From Nitrosomonas sp. (GTDB taxonomy: Bacteria; Pseudomonadota; Gammaproteobacteria; Burkholderiales; Nitrosomonadaceae), in NCBI GenBank assembly GCA_031316255.1, contig JALDQW010000001.1, positions 186,001 to 250,000 on the forward strand: a stretch of DNA of 64,000 bases, written 5' to 3'. The notes under the pieces were generated by a model that made no database searches, was not told where the DNA came from, and saw only the letters and a list, made by a program, of their open reading frames with translations. The position numbers and the translations under genes are program-made. Positions 34,450 to 43,347 of this stretch are shown here, piece by piece (the stretch's first letter is position 1; every line of letters begins with the position of its first letter).

Positions 34450-35835
34450 TTACATTGACCGTGCCACACGAAAACCATAATCACTAGCACGTGCAGTTAA
34501 TGGCACTATCTTTCGTGAAGAAGCAGTCACTTCCATCAAATTATTTTTCCAACTTCCGCCTCTTAATACCCTTTGAACACATCCTTCTGGATCTTTGACA
34601 GGGGAAGTGGTCTGGACCTCACCTTCATAAGGAAGGCCACAATCTGCCACCCATTCCCAAACATTGCCAATCATATGCTGTAGACCACTTGAATCATCAT
34701 CAGTCCTCGCGGCAAATTCCCACTCTACTTCACTTGGCAACCGATAGGTATAATTTGTTTTATAGCTTAGCCAACGTGTATATGAATTAGCCTCTTTCCA
34801 AGATACACCAGAAACAGGCTTTTTGGAATCTGATTGTTCGGCAGATAACTGTGAACAATAACCATCTGCAACACATAAATTCCATTCTGACCAAGTAACT
34901 TCATTAATAGACAAGGCAAATTGACCGGAAAGATTTACTTTCCGCATTGGACTTTCGTTATGATTTCCAGTATTACTTCCCATATGAAATGGCTCAAATT
35001 CTAGTTTCACCATTTCTGGGCATACACTACAGTCTCTAAAGGGTGATTGATCCTGATTCAGTTTCGCATAAGTTTCTGTTTCTTGGATTTTTGATGCATA
35101 CTGATATTTTTCGTGAGTAATACCCTCACTTTTTATAGTAGAGATATCCGTATCACGAACATTAATGTCACCATTGCCATGAAAAATATCAGCGTTAACG
35201 GTAACGTTATCACCTTCATCTGAATGAACAAACTCATCGCCGCCATTTGTCATTTGATTAATGGGATTATCCAGAAAAGTCCTCATGACTACTACAACTG
35301 CAATTACTGCTGCGAAAAGACCGCCCGCCAATATATAAGCATTTGAGTTTGCTTTCTTCGGTTTGGGCAATGCTTTTATGCCTTCCTTTATTTCTAATAC
35401 CTTGATTAATTTGACAATATCATCGTCAAATCGAGCGCCACTAATTTCAAGCGCACTACGTTTTCTTAGCGCCACAATGGGTTCTGGTAATTCTTCTATT
35501 TCAGGTAACACCGCTCCGCCGACCTGTATTGGTATAATGCGAATATTGCGTGACAATAAGGTGGCAATTTCAAGCCTGACCCAATCATCCGGATCATCCA
35601 GACGGCGCTGTCCGTTCTTGTCCCTGGTATCCAGCCAGTCTTTTCCAATCAAAACAAGGGCAACTTTGACTGTATCGAGTTTTTCCTGGATGACTTCTGC
35701 AAAAATATCCCCTGGTGCAATATGTTCTATATCCTTGAATATTTTTTCGCTGCCAAAATGAACCTTCAGCCGGTCGTAAATTCGTCCGGCATAAGCTTCA
35801 CTATCTTCACGGCGGTAATTAATAAATATTGCTGA
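34450..35835 (-). CDS. TIR - membrane - FGE-sulfatase domain protein
   Basis: Starting at the ATG at 35835 (MSAIFINYRREDSEAYAGRI), this 461-residue protein has a TIR domain (1-140). The glutamate in DWVRLEIATLL (about E90) sits where TIR NAD hydrolases keep the catalytic residue. A membrane segment follows (about 166-184, AYILAGGLFAAVIAVVVVM). The outer part ends in an FGE-sulfatase (SUMF1) domain, about 280-461, with FHMGSNTGNHNESPMRKV, ALSINEVTWSEW, KPVSGVSWKEANSYTRWL, RLPSEVEWEFAAR, GNVWEWVADCG and VLRGGSWKNN. Catalytic cysteines of true formylglycine enzymes are not evident. A receptor-like design: outside sensing, inside TIR output. Confidence 0.85.
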   Translation of the reverse strand, partial: SAIFINYRREDSEAYAGRIYDRLKVHFGSEKIFKDIEHIAPGDIFAEVIQEKLDTVKVALVLIGKDWLDTRDKNGQRRLDDPDDWVRLEIATLLSRNIRIIPIQVGGAVLPEIEELPEPIVALRKRSALEISGARFDDDIVKLIKVLEIKEGIKALPKPKKANSNAYILAGGLFAAVIAVVVVMRTFLDNPINQMTNGGDEFVHSDEGDNVTVNADIFHGNGDINVRDTDISTIKSEGITHEKYQYASKIQETETYAKLNQDQSPFRDCSVCPEMVKLEFEPFHMGSNTGNHNESPMRKVNLSGQFALSINEVTWSEWNLCVADGYCSQLSAEQSDSKKPVSGVSWKEANSYTRWLSYKTNYTYRLPSEVEWEFAARTDDDSSGLQHMIGNVWEWVADCGLPYEGEVQTTSPVKDPEGCVQRVLRGGSWKNNLMEVTASSRKIVPLTARASDYGFRVARSM

Positions 35836-36048
35836 CATCAGAATCACACTAACGATCAAAAATTAAAACAGACTGACTATCACATAATAATCGAATTGTA
35901 ACAAATTCATTCGTCCTGGGTTTAGAGAGCAATATTGGAAGAGAAAAGAAGAAAGTCAAGATATTTTTCCTTCACAGCCCTTATCAGGGTTGCGGACATA
36001 CACGGAATTCAACATTACACATGACGACACTCCAAAATAGTCGGTAAG

Positions 36049-37194
36049 CTAACGCTTTACCCCATTCATTTTCCATACCACCAGCATCATCCCCAGCAAA
36101 GCTGAAACCGCGCTGATCGTAAACGTAATTTCAGCGCCGAGGCCATCCCAGGTATAACCGCTTAACACAGCGCCCAAAGTTCCTCCCATACCGTAGGCAA
36201 CACTGGTATAAATCGTCTGCCCTTTCGCTTGATGCCGTCCGTGAAAGAAATGATGCACCACCATGATAGCGGCCACGTGATGCGCGCCATACGTTATTGC
36301 ATGCAACACCTGTGCAAATATAATCACCGCCACCCATTCAACGCCCCAGCCGATCATCAGGAATCGCACACTGGCACATGCAAAACTGAAAACCAGGATT
36401 AGCTTCAGACTAAAACGCTGCATCAACCAGGGCATGATAAAAAACACGCCGATTTCACAAATTACCCCGATTGCCCAGAGCCAGCCGACAAACCCCTTGT
36501 CATAACCCTGTTCCACCAGATATATCGAGTAAAACGTGTAATAAACGCCATGCGCAAAAACCATTAATAAACTCGATACCAGAAACGCCAGTACTTCCGG
36601 GCGCTGACAAACCTGCCGGATTGAGTCCTGATCCACGCTGCCGCCGATGACCTCGGTTTCCGGGATGCTGCGTGAAAAAACCAGTATCCCCAGTTTTAAT
36701 GCCAGCACCACCCAAAGCAACCAGATAATTTCAGCGGCATCCAGCAGATAGCCCATACCCACCACCGCCAGAATAAACCCCACCGAACCCCAGGAGCGAA
36801 TCTGACCGTAGCGGTCGGTTTTATCGCCCAGGTGCGACAATGTCACCGCTTCGATCAACGGCAATGCCGCGCTCCAGCAAAAGCTCATCAGCAGCATCGC
36901 CAGAAAAATCCAGGCAAAAGACTGACCGAAGAAAAAACCGATGAAACAGACAAAACCACCCAGCGCGGCAAGTTGCACCACCATCACGCGCCGGCCGGTA
37001 TGATCCGCCAGCCAGCCCCACGCAGTAGGCGCAAAAATCCGCGTCACCAGCAACAGCGACATTAAAATGCCAATTTGCAGCGCACTAAAGGAAAGCGATT
37101 GAAGATACAGGCTCCAGTACGGCACGAACGCGCCAATCACTGCAAAATGAAAAAAATAAAAGCCTGACAGACGCCAGTAAGGTAAGGAATGCAT
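36049..37194 (-). CDS. MFS transporter, 3-phenylpropionate permease (HcaT)-like
   Basis: The 381-residue protein is almost all hydrophobic, with about 12 membrane segments. MHSLPYWRLSGFYFFHFAVI, VPYWSLYLQSLSFSALQIGI, and the loop WGWLADHTGRRVMVVQLA between helices 2 and 3 are the MFS signature. RYGQIRSWGSVGFILAVV in helix 5 region is typical of the MFS_1_like/HcaT group, whose substrates include aromatic acids and sugars; the substrate here cannot be read. It stands alone, without a neighbouring catabolic operon. Confidence 0.85.
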   Translation of the reverse strand: MHSLPYWRLSGFYFFHFAVIGAFVPYWSLYLQSLSFSALQIGILMSLLLVTRIFAPTAWGWLADHTGRRVMVVQLAALGGFVCFIGFFFGQSFAWIFLAMLLMSFCWSAALPLIEAVTLSHLGDKTDRYGQIRSWGSVGFILAVVGMGYLLDAAEIIWLLWVVLALKLGILVFSRSIPETEVIGGSVDQDSIRQVCQRPEVLAFLVSSLLMVFAHGVYYTFYSIYLVEQGYDKGFVGWLWAIGVICEIGVFFIMPWLMQRFSLKLILVFSFACASVRFLMIGWGVEWVAVIIFAQVLHAITYGAHHVAAIMVVHHFFHGRHQAKGQTIYTSVAYGMGGTLGAVLSGYTWDGLGAEITFTISAVSALLGMMLVVWKMNGVKR

Positions 37195-37361
37195 CAGATT
37201 TCTTTAATCCAGCAGGCTCGGGGTTAAAAAGCAGTGGGTAAAAAAATGAAACGAATGCTCGATCAAAAAATCAGACACGATTGACTTGATTCATGACGCA
37301 ATCAATCCAGCCATATTGCGGGAAAAAGTTATCAAATTCAAACTATAACCTATCGCAAGCA

Positions 37362-37961
37362 TCAAAAGAACACTAATCCATGGCCATATCCCACCATGCA
37401 AAGCAGCATCGGAACCGACAACGCCGTGTTGGTGCGTGACGCCAGAAGCGCTGTTTTTTTAGCACTGGCAATAACCTCGGCGCTATGATTCTTGCCATCC
37501 AGACCAAGAATTTTCTTCTGGTTCGGCCAGATCAGCACCCAGACGTTAAACAACATGATGGTGCCCAACCACGAACCCAGACCAATAACCGCCATGCCAT
37601 TTGTCAGCGTGAATGCATTAATAATGCCCTGCACACCACCCCCAATTTGCGCCAGTGCGCTCATTCCGGTTAACCAGGTGACCGCTGCCGCCATACGGAA
37701 CCATAACAGCGCTCTGGGCGCAATGTATTTATTGATTGCGGCGGGTTGCGGGCCGTTAGGGTTCGCCAATGCAGCGCTGACGCCAGGAACCTGAACGAAA
37801 TTAAAGTAATACAGCAGACCAATCCAGCAGACGCCCGCCAGAACATGCAGCCAGACCGTTAAATTTAATCCGCCCAAACCGTTTCCTAATCCGAAAGCAA
37901 TAGCAATTGCTAGAAAAAAACCGATGGCTATCGTGCTTTTGACTGAGTGTAATGGATTCAT
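37362..37961 (-). CDS. Membrane protein of the PuuD/urate-hydroxylase-domain type
   Basis: This 199-residue protein has about five membrane segments: STIAIGFFLAIAIAFGLG, LTVWLHVLAGVCWIGLLYYF, LLWFRMAAAVTWLTGMSA, NGMAVIGLGSWLGTIMLFNV and a C-terminal one. It ends ALSVPMLLCMVGYGHGLVFF. Conserved histidines (WLHVLAGV and YGHGLVFF) and the NVWVLIWPNQKKI stretch fit PuuD-type membrane domains. In full-length PuuD this domain precedes cytochrome c; here the cytochrome is absent, so urate oxidation is not certain. Upstream bases to 38215 hold no gene. Confidence 0.75.
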   Translation of the reverse strand: MNPLHSVKSTIAIGFFLAIAIAFGLGNGLGGLNLTVWLHVLAGVCWIGLLYYFNFVQVPGVSAALANPNGPQPAAINKYIAPRALLWFRMAAAVTWLTGMSALAQIGGGVQGIINAFTLTNGMAVIGLGSWLGTIMLFNVWVLIWPNQKKILGLDGKNHSAEVIASAKKTALLASRTNTALSVPMLLCMVGYGHGLVFF

Positions 37962-38298
37962 CGTTATTCCTTGAACAAATTTTAATTTAAGGCGCTAAAG
38001 ATAGGGGATTTGAGCATTAAACACAATATCCAATTACGGCCAAAAGCCAATCAATGCGTCCAGATTCAGATTACTGAGTTTCTGGTCTGGATGCCAGTGT
38101 GCACTTGTTTTTATGTATTTTGAACCACAGCATGTTTCAAAAATCGTAACCAGCGACGACGCAAGGGATCTGAACGAAATCCAAGTAATACTGCAAATCA
38201 ATCCGGCAAACACTCACTAAAACGTAAGCGTTTAGCCCTACCATCTAGAAAGCAGATCACATTCTGGTTAACTTCAAATATTTATTGGAGGATAACCA

Positions 38299-38522
38299 AT
38301 GACAACCCAAGAACAACAGATACGTCATATCAAAGCATGGCAGGCGAGCGGTTTGTCGCAAGTGGCTTATTGCCGTGATCATGGATTGAACAGCAAAACA
38401 TTTGGAAATTGGTTGCGGACTTTTCGTGATGTGCAGAAACACAATCAACGGACTTCGTTGATACCGGTAACGATCAAGACAACAGTGCCGGCATTAGATC
38501 ATTTGAAACTGCGTTGTTCAGG
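38299..38522 (+). pseudogene. IS66 tnpA, 5' fragment interrupted by a second IS66 copy
   Basis: The first 74 codons match the complete tnpA at 40525-40821 nearly residue for residue (MTTQEQQIRHIKAWQASGLS and so on to LKLRCSG), then break exactly at the right end of the second IS66 copy (38523). The frame continues for eight residues of IS sequence. The remainder of this tnpA is missing. Confidence 0.9.
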
Positions 38523-38543
38523 GTATGCGTCCGGCACGGCCAT

Positions 38544-40124
38544 CTAGAATTTTTCTCGTTTTAATGCCTCGATAAATTCCGGCGCGAGTGGCAACAACTC
38601 ATCGATACGGCTATTAGGCCAGGCTGGAAGTTTGTCGAGTGTTTCTTTGAGCCATGCGGCTGGGTTGAGGCCGTTGAGTTGTGCGGTGCCAAGCAGGGTT
38701 TGAATAGTGGCAGCGCGTTGACCGGCACGTTCAGAACCGACAAAGAGCCAGTTTTTCTTGCCGACAGCTATGGGACGAATGACATTTTCCGCCGGGTTGT
38801 TGTCGATCGGTAGGTGGCCGGTGTGTACGTAGCGTACTAGAGTAGGCCAGCGTTTGAGTGTGTAGTCGAGTGCTTTGGCGGATGCGCCGCCGTTGGCAGT
38901 TTGCATTCGAGTTTGCATCAGCCAGTCGTACAAGGCATCGAGTGCCGGCAGACTTTTCTGTTTTCTCAGCTGTTGACGCGCTTCGATGGTCAGCTGTTTG
39001 CCTTCGGCCTCGATTGCGTACAGTTCGCCGATACGCTGCAATGCTTCAAATGCCATCGGACTGTCATTGGCCTGATGCAGGTCGAAGAATTTGCGCCTGG
39101 CGTGTGCCCAGCATGCCAGTTCAATGCAAGGCGACTCTTCTCGAGAGAACAAGGCTTTGTACCCGCCATAGTCGTCGACCAGCAAATGACCTTGCCAGTT
39201 TTGCAGAAAGTCTTGCGTATGCCGGCCACTGCGACTTATTTGATAATCAAAGACAACAATGCGCGGCCCGGGATCGAGGTCATTGCTGCGGTAGACCCAC
39301 AGGTAGGCTTTGCGGGTTTTACCGTTGCCGGGTTCCAGTTGCGCAACCGGTGTCTCATCGGCGTGAAGGGTGTTTCCTTGCAAAAGATGCCATTTCAGTT
39401 GGTCTGCCAAGGGTTGCAGCGCAACACCGGTACGGCCGACCCATTCGGCCAATGTGGAACGCGAAAGTATAACTTGTTCACGTGCAGCCATCTGTTCCAG
39501 GCGATAGAGCGGCAGGTGATTAAGGTATTTGTTGCTGATCACCCAGGCCAATAACCCCGGTGACGCTATGCCGCCGTCAATGACTGCCGGTGGCACCGGT
39601 TCTGCGGTGACGGTTTCGCAGGCCTTACATGCATATTGCGGACGAATGTGACGATGGACAAAGAATTTGGCCGGTTCTACGTCGAGTTGTTCGGTGACGT
39701 CTTCACCGATTTTGAGCAGCGTGTTGCCGCACTGTCCGCATTGGCAGGATTCCGGTTCATGGCGGTGTTCGATGCGTGGCAGATGATCAGGCAACGGTTG
39801 GCGGCCTGCACGGGAACGCGGCGGTTTTGCCGGTGTTGTTTTTACAGCCGGTTCAATCTGCTCGATTTCGGTATCAACGGCTGCAATATCAGCCAGCACC
39901 GATTCTTCAAATAAACTGAGCTGCACCACTGACAACGATTCATTCTTCTTGCCGAAACGGATGCGGCGCAAATGCGCCAGCTCCATGGTCAATGCCTCGA
40001 TCTTGCATGCCTGTGCACGAATCTCTTGTTGCGCCTGATCAAGTAATGCTTGAACAATACCGGTGACCTGTTGTTTGGTATCCGCATCAAGGTTTAATTG
40101 ATCAAGCTGCGCCAGTGATTTCAT
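38544..40124 (-). CDS. tnpC: IS66-family transposase TnpC
   Basis: The 526-residue transposase has an N-terminal coiled coil (about 25-65), LRRIRFGKKNESLS, then a zinc-ribbon-like region CQCGQCGN and QYACKACETV, and the DDE domain. Acidic residues lie in LHADETPVAQLEPGNGKTRK, HLLVDDYGGYKALF, and PIDNNPAENVIRPIAVGKKN. LFVGSERAGQRAATIQTLL and LPAWPNSRIDELLP are also typical. The stop codon lies inside the terminal inverted repeat. It is intact and probably active with TnpA and TnpB. Confidence 0.95.
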   Translation of the reverse strand: MKSLAQLDQLNLDADTKQQVTGIVQALLDQAQQEIRAQACKIEALTMELAHLRRIRFGKKNESLSVVQLSLFEESVLADIAAVDTEIEQIEPAVKTTPAKPPRSRAGRQPLPDHLPRIEHRHEPESCQCGQCGNTLLKIGEDVTEQLDVEPAKFFVHRHIRPQYACKACETVTAEPVPPAVIDGGIASPGLLAWVISNKYLNHLPLYRLEQMAAREQVILSRSTLAEWVGRTGVALQPLADQLKWHLLQGNTLHADETPVAQLEPGNGKTRKAYLWVYRSNDLDPGPRIVVFDYQISRSGRHTQDFLQNWQGHLLVDDYGGYKALFSREESPCIELACWAHARRKFFDLHQANDSPMAFEALQRIGELYAIEAEGKQLTIEARQQLRKQKSLPALDALYDWLMQTRMQTANGGASAKALDYTLKRWPTLVRYVHTGHLPIDNNPAENVIRPIAVGKKNWLFVGSERAGQRAATIQTLLGTAQLNGLNPAAWLKETLDKLPAWPNSRIDELLPLAPEFIEALKREKF

Positions 40125-40186
40125 GGCTGTTATTATACCAAAAAACCAGCCTAACTTGCTGTAAATATTGAATTATCAGACTGATT

Positions 40187-40537
40187 TTATGCGCGCAAAT
40201 GAGCAGGTGGCAATGCCGATAAACGCTGCCAGTCCACACCTGCTGTCAGCCATTGCCACTGTGATTGACTCAATTCAAAACAACGATCTCCCAGCTTCGG
40301 CCACACAAACCAGCCCTGATGCAAACGGCGCTGACATAACCAAACGCCAGTGCCATCCCACAACAACACCTTCATCCGGTTGCGTGCGCGGTTGCAAAAT
40401 ACAAAAGCTGAACCCGCACAGGGTGAATGCCCCAATGCCTGTTGGACAATAAGCGACAATCCGTCAATACCCCGGCGCATATCCACAGGCTCCACAACCA
40501 TCCAGATTTGTCCAGAATGCGCAATCAATCCAGACAT
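40187..40537 (-). CDS. tnpB: IS66 accessory protein TnpB
   Basis: The 116-residue protein is the IS66 Orf2 type: VEPVDMRRGIDGLSLIVQQ, GSAFVFCNRARNRMKVLLWD and GVWLCQRRLHQGWFVWP. TnpB is needed with TnpA for IS66 transposition although its activity is unknown. Its start overlaps the end of tnpA by 13 bases, and tnpC starts 62 bases after it. Confidence 0.95.
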   Translation of the reverse strand: MSGLIAHSGQIWMVVEPVDMRRGIDGLSLIVQQALGHSPCAGSAFVFCNRARNRMKVLLWDGTGVWLCQRRLHQGWFVWPKLGDRCFELSQSQWQWLTAGVDWQRLSALPPAHLRA

Positions 40538-40821
40538 CTCAACAATTCACCGAGCCATTGTGGTGATACATCTGCCGGCAGTTCGAGTGTATGACCGCCT
40601 GAACAACGCAGTTTCAGATAATCCGATGGTGTTGTGGTTGTTCTGATCGTCACCGGTATCAACGAAGTTCGTTGATTGTCTTTTTGCACATCACGATAAA
40701 CCCGTAGCCAATTCCCAAATGTCTTGCTGTTCAATCCATGATCACGGCAATAAGCCACTTGCGACAAACCGCTCGCCTGCCACGCTTTGATATGACGTAT
40801 CTGTTGTTCTTGGGTTGTCAT
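40525..40821 (-). CDS. tnpA: IS66 accessory protein TnpA
   Basis: The 98-residue protein has a helix-turn-helix beginning MTTQEQQIRHIKAWQASGLS, then YCRDHGLNSKTFGNWLRVYR, and ends ELPADVSPQWLGELLRCLD. This is the usual DNA-binding Orf1 of IS66. The ribosome-binding site GGAGG precedes the ATG. A truncated inverted sister copy lies at 38299. Confidence 0.95.
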   Translation of the reverse strand: MTTQEQQIRHIKAWQASGLSQVAYCRDHGLNSKTFGNWLRVYRDVQKDNQRTSLIPVTIRTTTTPSDYLKLRCSGGHTLELPADVSPQWLGELLRCLD

Positions 40822-40990
40822 TGGTTATCCTCCAATAAATATTTGAAGTTAACCAGAATGAGATCTGCTTTCTAGATGGTAGGGCTAAACGCTTACACTA
40901 AAACAAGTAACCAAACCGTTACAGTTTGATTAAAAATTGAGTTTTAATGGAAAACCTGGGCAGAAGAAAATTTTTTTGTAAGGGCGCAGA

Positions 40991-41377
40991 ATGATGACTA
41001 TAATTAAAAAGTCAGGTGTAACTACACCCGGCAAACGAAAAAAAGGAGGGGATCTTCAGAGCGCCTGGAGGTCTCTTTTCATTCTAGTCAGATCACTTGG
41101 CGCCGCAACCTCACGTCAGGAGTTCTACTCAGTGTTTGAGAAAGATAAGTTAGAGATCTCCGAGCTCGAATTTTTAGATATCGCTTCAAGGCGCGGTGCT
41201 ATTATTCGGCGACTCAGGGAATTACTTGGCGACGATTTGGCGCTCGATCTCGAAACGTACACTATCTGGGAAATCGAGAATCTCCATAAACAGTTCAACA
41301 AGACATCAAGGAAGCTGTTTGCGATGCATGCAAGAATCAAAGCGGCGCGTAGCGCCGTGGAAATTGCCGAAGACTGA
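40991..41377 (+). CDS. PLD cassette gene 1: small helical protein, no known family
   Basis: The 128-residue product has a basic N-terminus (KKSGVTTPGKRKKGGD), then amphipathic helices: LQSAWRSLFILVRSLGAATS, LEISELEFLDIASRRGAIIR, ALDLETYTIWEIENLHKQFN and KLFAMHARIKAARSAVEI. No membrane segment or catalytic motif is seen. The start may be the second Met. It is the first of four closely packed genes and ends 9 bases before the first PLD gene. By position it could be a regulator or a partner subunit, but that is a guess. The cassette appears richer in GC than the surrounding sequence, which hints at transfer. Confidence 0.65.
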   Translation: MMTIIKKSGVTTPGKRKKGGDLQSAWRSLFILVRSLGAATSRQEFYSVFEKDKLEISELEFLDIASRRGAIIRRLRELLGDDLALDLETYTIWEIENLHKQFNKTSRKLFAMHARIKAARSAVEIAED

Positions 41378-41386
41378 TAGGGAAAG

Positions 41387-41890
41387 ATGCTCGTCGATGC
41401 CCAACAAGTTCGACTGCTTCAGAATTCTCAATATATTCGATTTCTGCGTCAGTCACTAGAGAATGCTAAGTCGCGCGTTTTAGTACTTCAGTTTCTTGTG
41501 GACGTGCGACCCCAGGAGGACACGTTTGGTGAGGTGCGATACCTATTGAACTCGATTGCTGAAGCGTCAGCAGATGGCCTGGATGTTCGCGTTCTCCTGG
41601 CGCAGATTCTTGTGGATCATCCAACACCGAGAGATCTGAACGAAGTCGCGGCAACATATCTGCGGCGTCGCGATGTTCGCGTCAGGCAACTGTGCGACCC
41701 CTGCGGCCAACAACAACATGCAAAGGCAATCCTTCTCGATGATGTTGTCATAGTCGGGAGTCACAATTGGACGCCTGCAGCCTTTCGACTTAATGAGGAA
41801 ACGTCACTGGCGATATCTTCGCCGTCTGCAGCGCGTATTTTTGCGGATCGTTTTGACCACCTTTGGGAATTGGGAAGCGGATCTATATGA
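41387..41890 (+). CDS. PLD cassette gene 2: phospholipase-D-fold nuclease-like protein
   Basis: This 167-residue protein contains a single canonical HKD motif, HAKAILLDDVVIVGSHNWTP (H-x-K-x4-D with the following GSHN), at about residues 108-127. LENAKSRVLVLQFLVDVR and LDVRVLLAQILVD form strands of the fold. PLD-fold enzymes with one motif work as dimers, as in the Nuc and BfiI nucleases. There is no signal sequence, so a cytoplasmic nuclease is likelier than a lipase (inference). Its stop overlaps the next gene's start as ATGA. The partner gene supplies a second PLD domain. Confidence 0.8.
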   Translation: MLVDAQQVRLLQNSQYIRFLRQSLENAKSRVLVLQFLVDVRPQEDTFGEVRYLLNSIAEASADGLDVRVLLAQILVDHPTPRDLNEVAATYLRRRDVRVRQLCDPCGQQQHAKAILLDDVVIVGSHNWTPAAFRLNEETSLAISSPSAARIFADRFDHLWELGSGSI

Positions 41891-43341
41891 GCACTGTCAG
41901 AGGAACAGACAACGTAACGGAGATGTGGCTTAATGACGTATTGGACGATCCACAGAAGCACGCACCGTTTTATGAGACTATTCGAGGGAAGTCGCAGTCA
42001 GAGATTGCCTTGCTACTCACGAAGGTCGACAGATGGGCGAATCGTCGAATCGCGAGTGTGATAAATGGGGAGCATCTTTCCCCGTTGGTTCTGATCGCAG
42101 ACGCGGCTTCGCGGGACCCGATCACGGGACTGCGTCGTTACAGCTACCGGCAGAAATTGCTTCTTTCAACCGCCTCTGAAGACGAGCTTAGGCAGGTTCC
42201 TGGCATAGGCGCCGCTACAGCCAAAGTCATCGTTGCGGCGCGTCAGGTCAATCGAATGCCTACTCTGGAAAAACTGACCGCGCTTGGCATAGTGTCGGAA
42301 AAATCGGCGGCGTTGGCGCGACCTTTCATTGAAGACGACAATCCGGATGCGTTACCCGTAACAGCCGCGCGGCCGAAAAATTTCCGGGGATGGATCCGCC
42401 TCCTTGACGCACTGGCACCCGGCACGGATATCAACCAACTTGCTGTGCAAGAGTTTCGTACCGCAATTGAGAGTGTGTCCAGAACCAGTTCGAATGGAAA
42501 TATACGTCGCCCCGGAGATCCGGCACGCCTTTATCGGTCCGATCAGGCAATCCTGGATATGGAGGAGACGACGCCTGTCTCATTATTGACGAGCGCCGGA
42601 TATGTCCGGCTTGTGCTTCGACTGGTGCAAAAGGCCGAACGGCGGGCCTGGCTACAGGCTCCATCCATCAATGTGATGCATATTTCCTCCCTTTTTCCCT
42701 TGCTCTCAACCCTGGTTGAGGCACATCGACGCGCTGTGGATGTTCGAGTGATGTTCGACGGACGATACTTTCCGGTTGAAGGCGGCAGCGACGATATCGC
42801 ATTTCTGCGGGCGCACGGCATTTCGTGTCATGCCTATCCGCTTAAATCCAGACTGCATTCAAGAACACTGTTGATAGATGATAGTCACGTAGTTTGTGGC
42901 TCAAATAGCTGGTCGGCGACGAGTGCTTTCAATTCAGAAGAACTTGCGATTTATGTCCGGTCTGCTCGTATTGCGTCTGACCTCACCACTCGCTTCGAAC
43001 ACCTCTGGAATGCCACTGGCGCTAACGCGAATGAACGTCTGTCGGAGCAGGTTATTTCAGATTTGTTAGCGTCTATAGTCGTCGAGGATGACAGTACTAA
43101 TGGAGAGGATATTCCATGGGACGATGTAGCAGACCTCATTGGAAACAATCGCCTACCCCCGTCAGCCGCTGTGTCCGTTGCCCGAAGCGGTTTATCTTTG
43201 TCGGCGCTGGCCAAATTCGGGGGAAGCAATGTCGAAGCGGAATTCTCGCCCAACAATCTGCCGGACTCAGAATACGATCTAGCGCCCCTCAGTACGCTCG
43301 CAAGATTCATCAATGCCCAATCCTCGGATGCAAAGGACTAA
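41887..43341 (+). CDS. PLD cassette gene 3: helix-hairpin-helix plus PLD-fold protein
   Basis: From the ATG at 41887 the product has 484 residues. An N-terminal helical region is followed by a helix-hairpin-helix DNA-binding unit (about 85-135): SEDELRQVPGIGAATAKVIV, then MPTLEKLTALGIVSEKSA. A PLD domain (about 220-390) contains HSRTLLIDDSHVVCGSNSW, where the canonical lysine of the HKD motif is arginine. The C-terminus (about 400-484) is acidic then polar. The upstream Met (41863) lies inside gene 2 and is not preferred. Together with gene 2 it could form a heterodimer with one normal and one altered half-site. Confidence 0.8.
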   Translation: MSTVRGTDNVTEMWLNDVLDDPQKHAPFYETIRGKSQSEIALLLTKVDRWANRRIASVINGEHLSPLVLIADAASRDPITGLRRYSYRQKLLLSTASEDELRQVPGIGAATAKVIVAARQVNRMPTLEKLTALGIVSEKSAALARPFIEDDNPDALPVTAARPKNFRGWIRLLDALAPGTDINQLAVQEFRTAIESVSRTSSNGNIRRPGDPARLYRSDQAILDMEETTPVSLLTSAGYVRLVLRLVQKAERRAWLQAPSINVMHISSLFPLLSTLVEAHRRAVDVRVMFDGRYFPVEGGSDDIAFLRAHGISCHAYPLKSRLHSRTLLIDDSHVVCGSNSWSATSAFNSEELAIYVRSARIASDLTTRFEHLWNATGANANERLSEQVISDLLASIVVEDDSTNGEDIPWDDVADLIGNNRLPPSAAVSVARSGLSLSALAKFGGSNVEAEFSPNNLPDSEYDLAPLSTLARFINAQSSDAKD

Positions 43342-43347
43342 ACCGCA

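Larger units (their letters stand above)
38224..40896. mobile_element. IS66-type unit bounded by two tnpA-side ends (2673 bp)
   Basis: Both outer ends are the same tnpA-side sequence in inverted orientation: GTAAGCGTTTAGCCCTACCA... at 38224 and its inverse ending at 40896. Similarity extends inward through the tnpA start region (about 300 bases). The flanks have an exact 8-base duplication ACTAAAAC (38216-38223 and 40897-40904), the duplication length of IS66. Thus the whole unit, a 299-base piece of one IS66 copy plus a complete second copy, appears to have moved as one. Confidence 0.85.
38523..40896 (-). mobile_element. Complete IS66-family insertion sequence inside the composite (2374 bp)
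   Basis: The tnpC-side end GTATGCGTCCGGCACGGCCA at 38523 matches the tnpA-side end GTAAGCGTTTAGCCCTACCA at about 20 of 27 positions including CCATCTAGAA. Genes tnpA, tnpB, tnpC are all complete and in the standard order. Length is normal for IS66. Confidence 0.88.

Noticed and set aside
34450..35200. Possible diversity-generating retroelement target, since the FGE C-terminus resembles variable proteins
   Set aside because: No reverse transcriptase or template repeat with adenine-biased changes was seen in the window.
38858..39554. Long plus-strand frames (204 and 217 residues) opposite tnpC
   Set aside because: Shadows of the IS66 transposase; composition is Arg/Cys-rich and shows no family.
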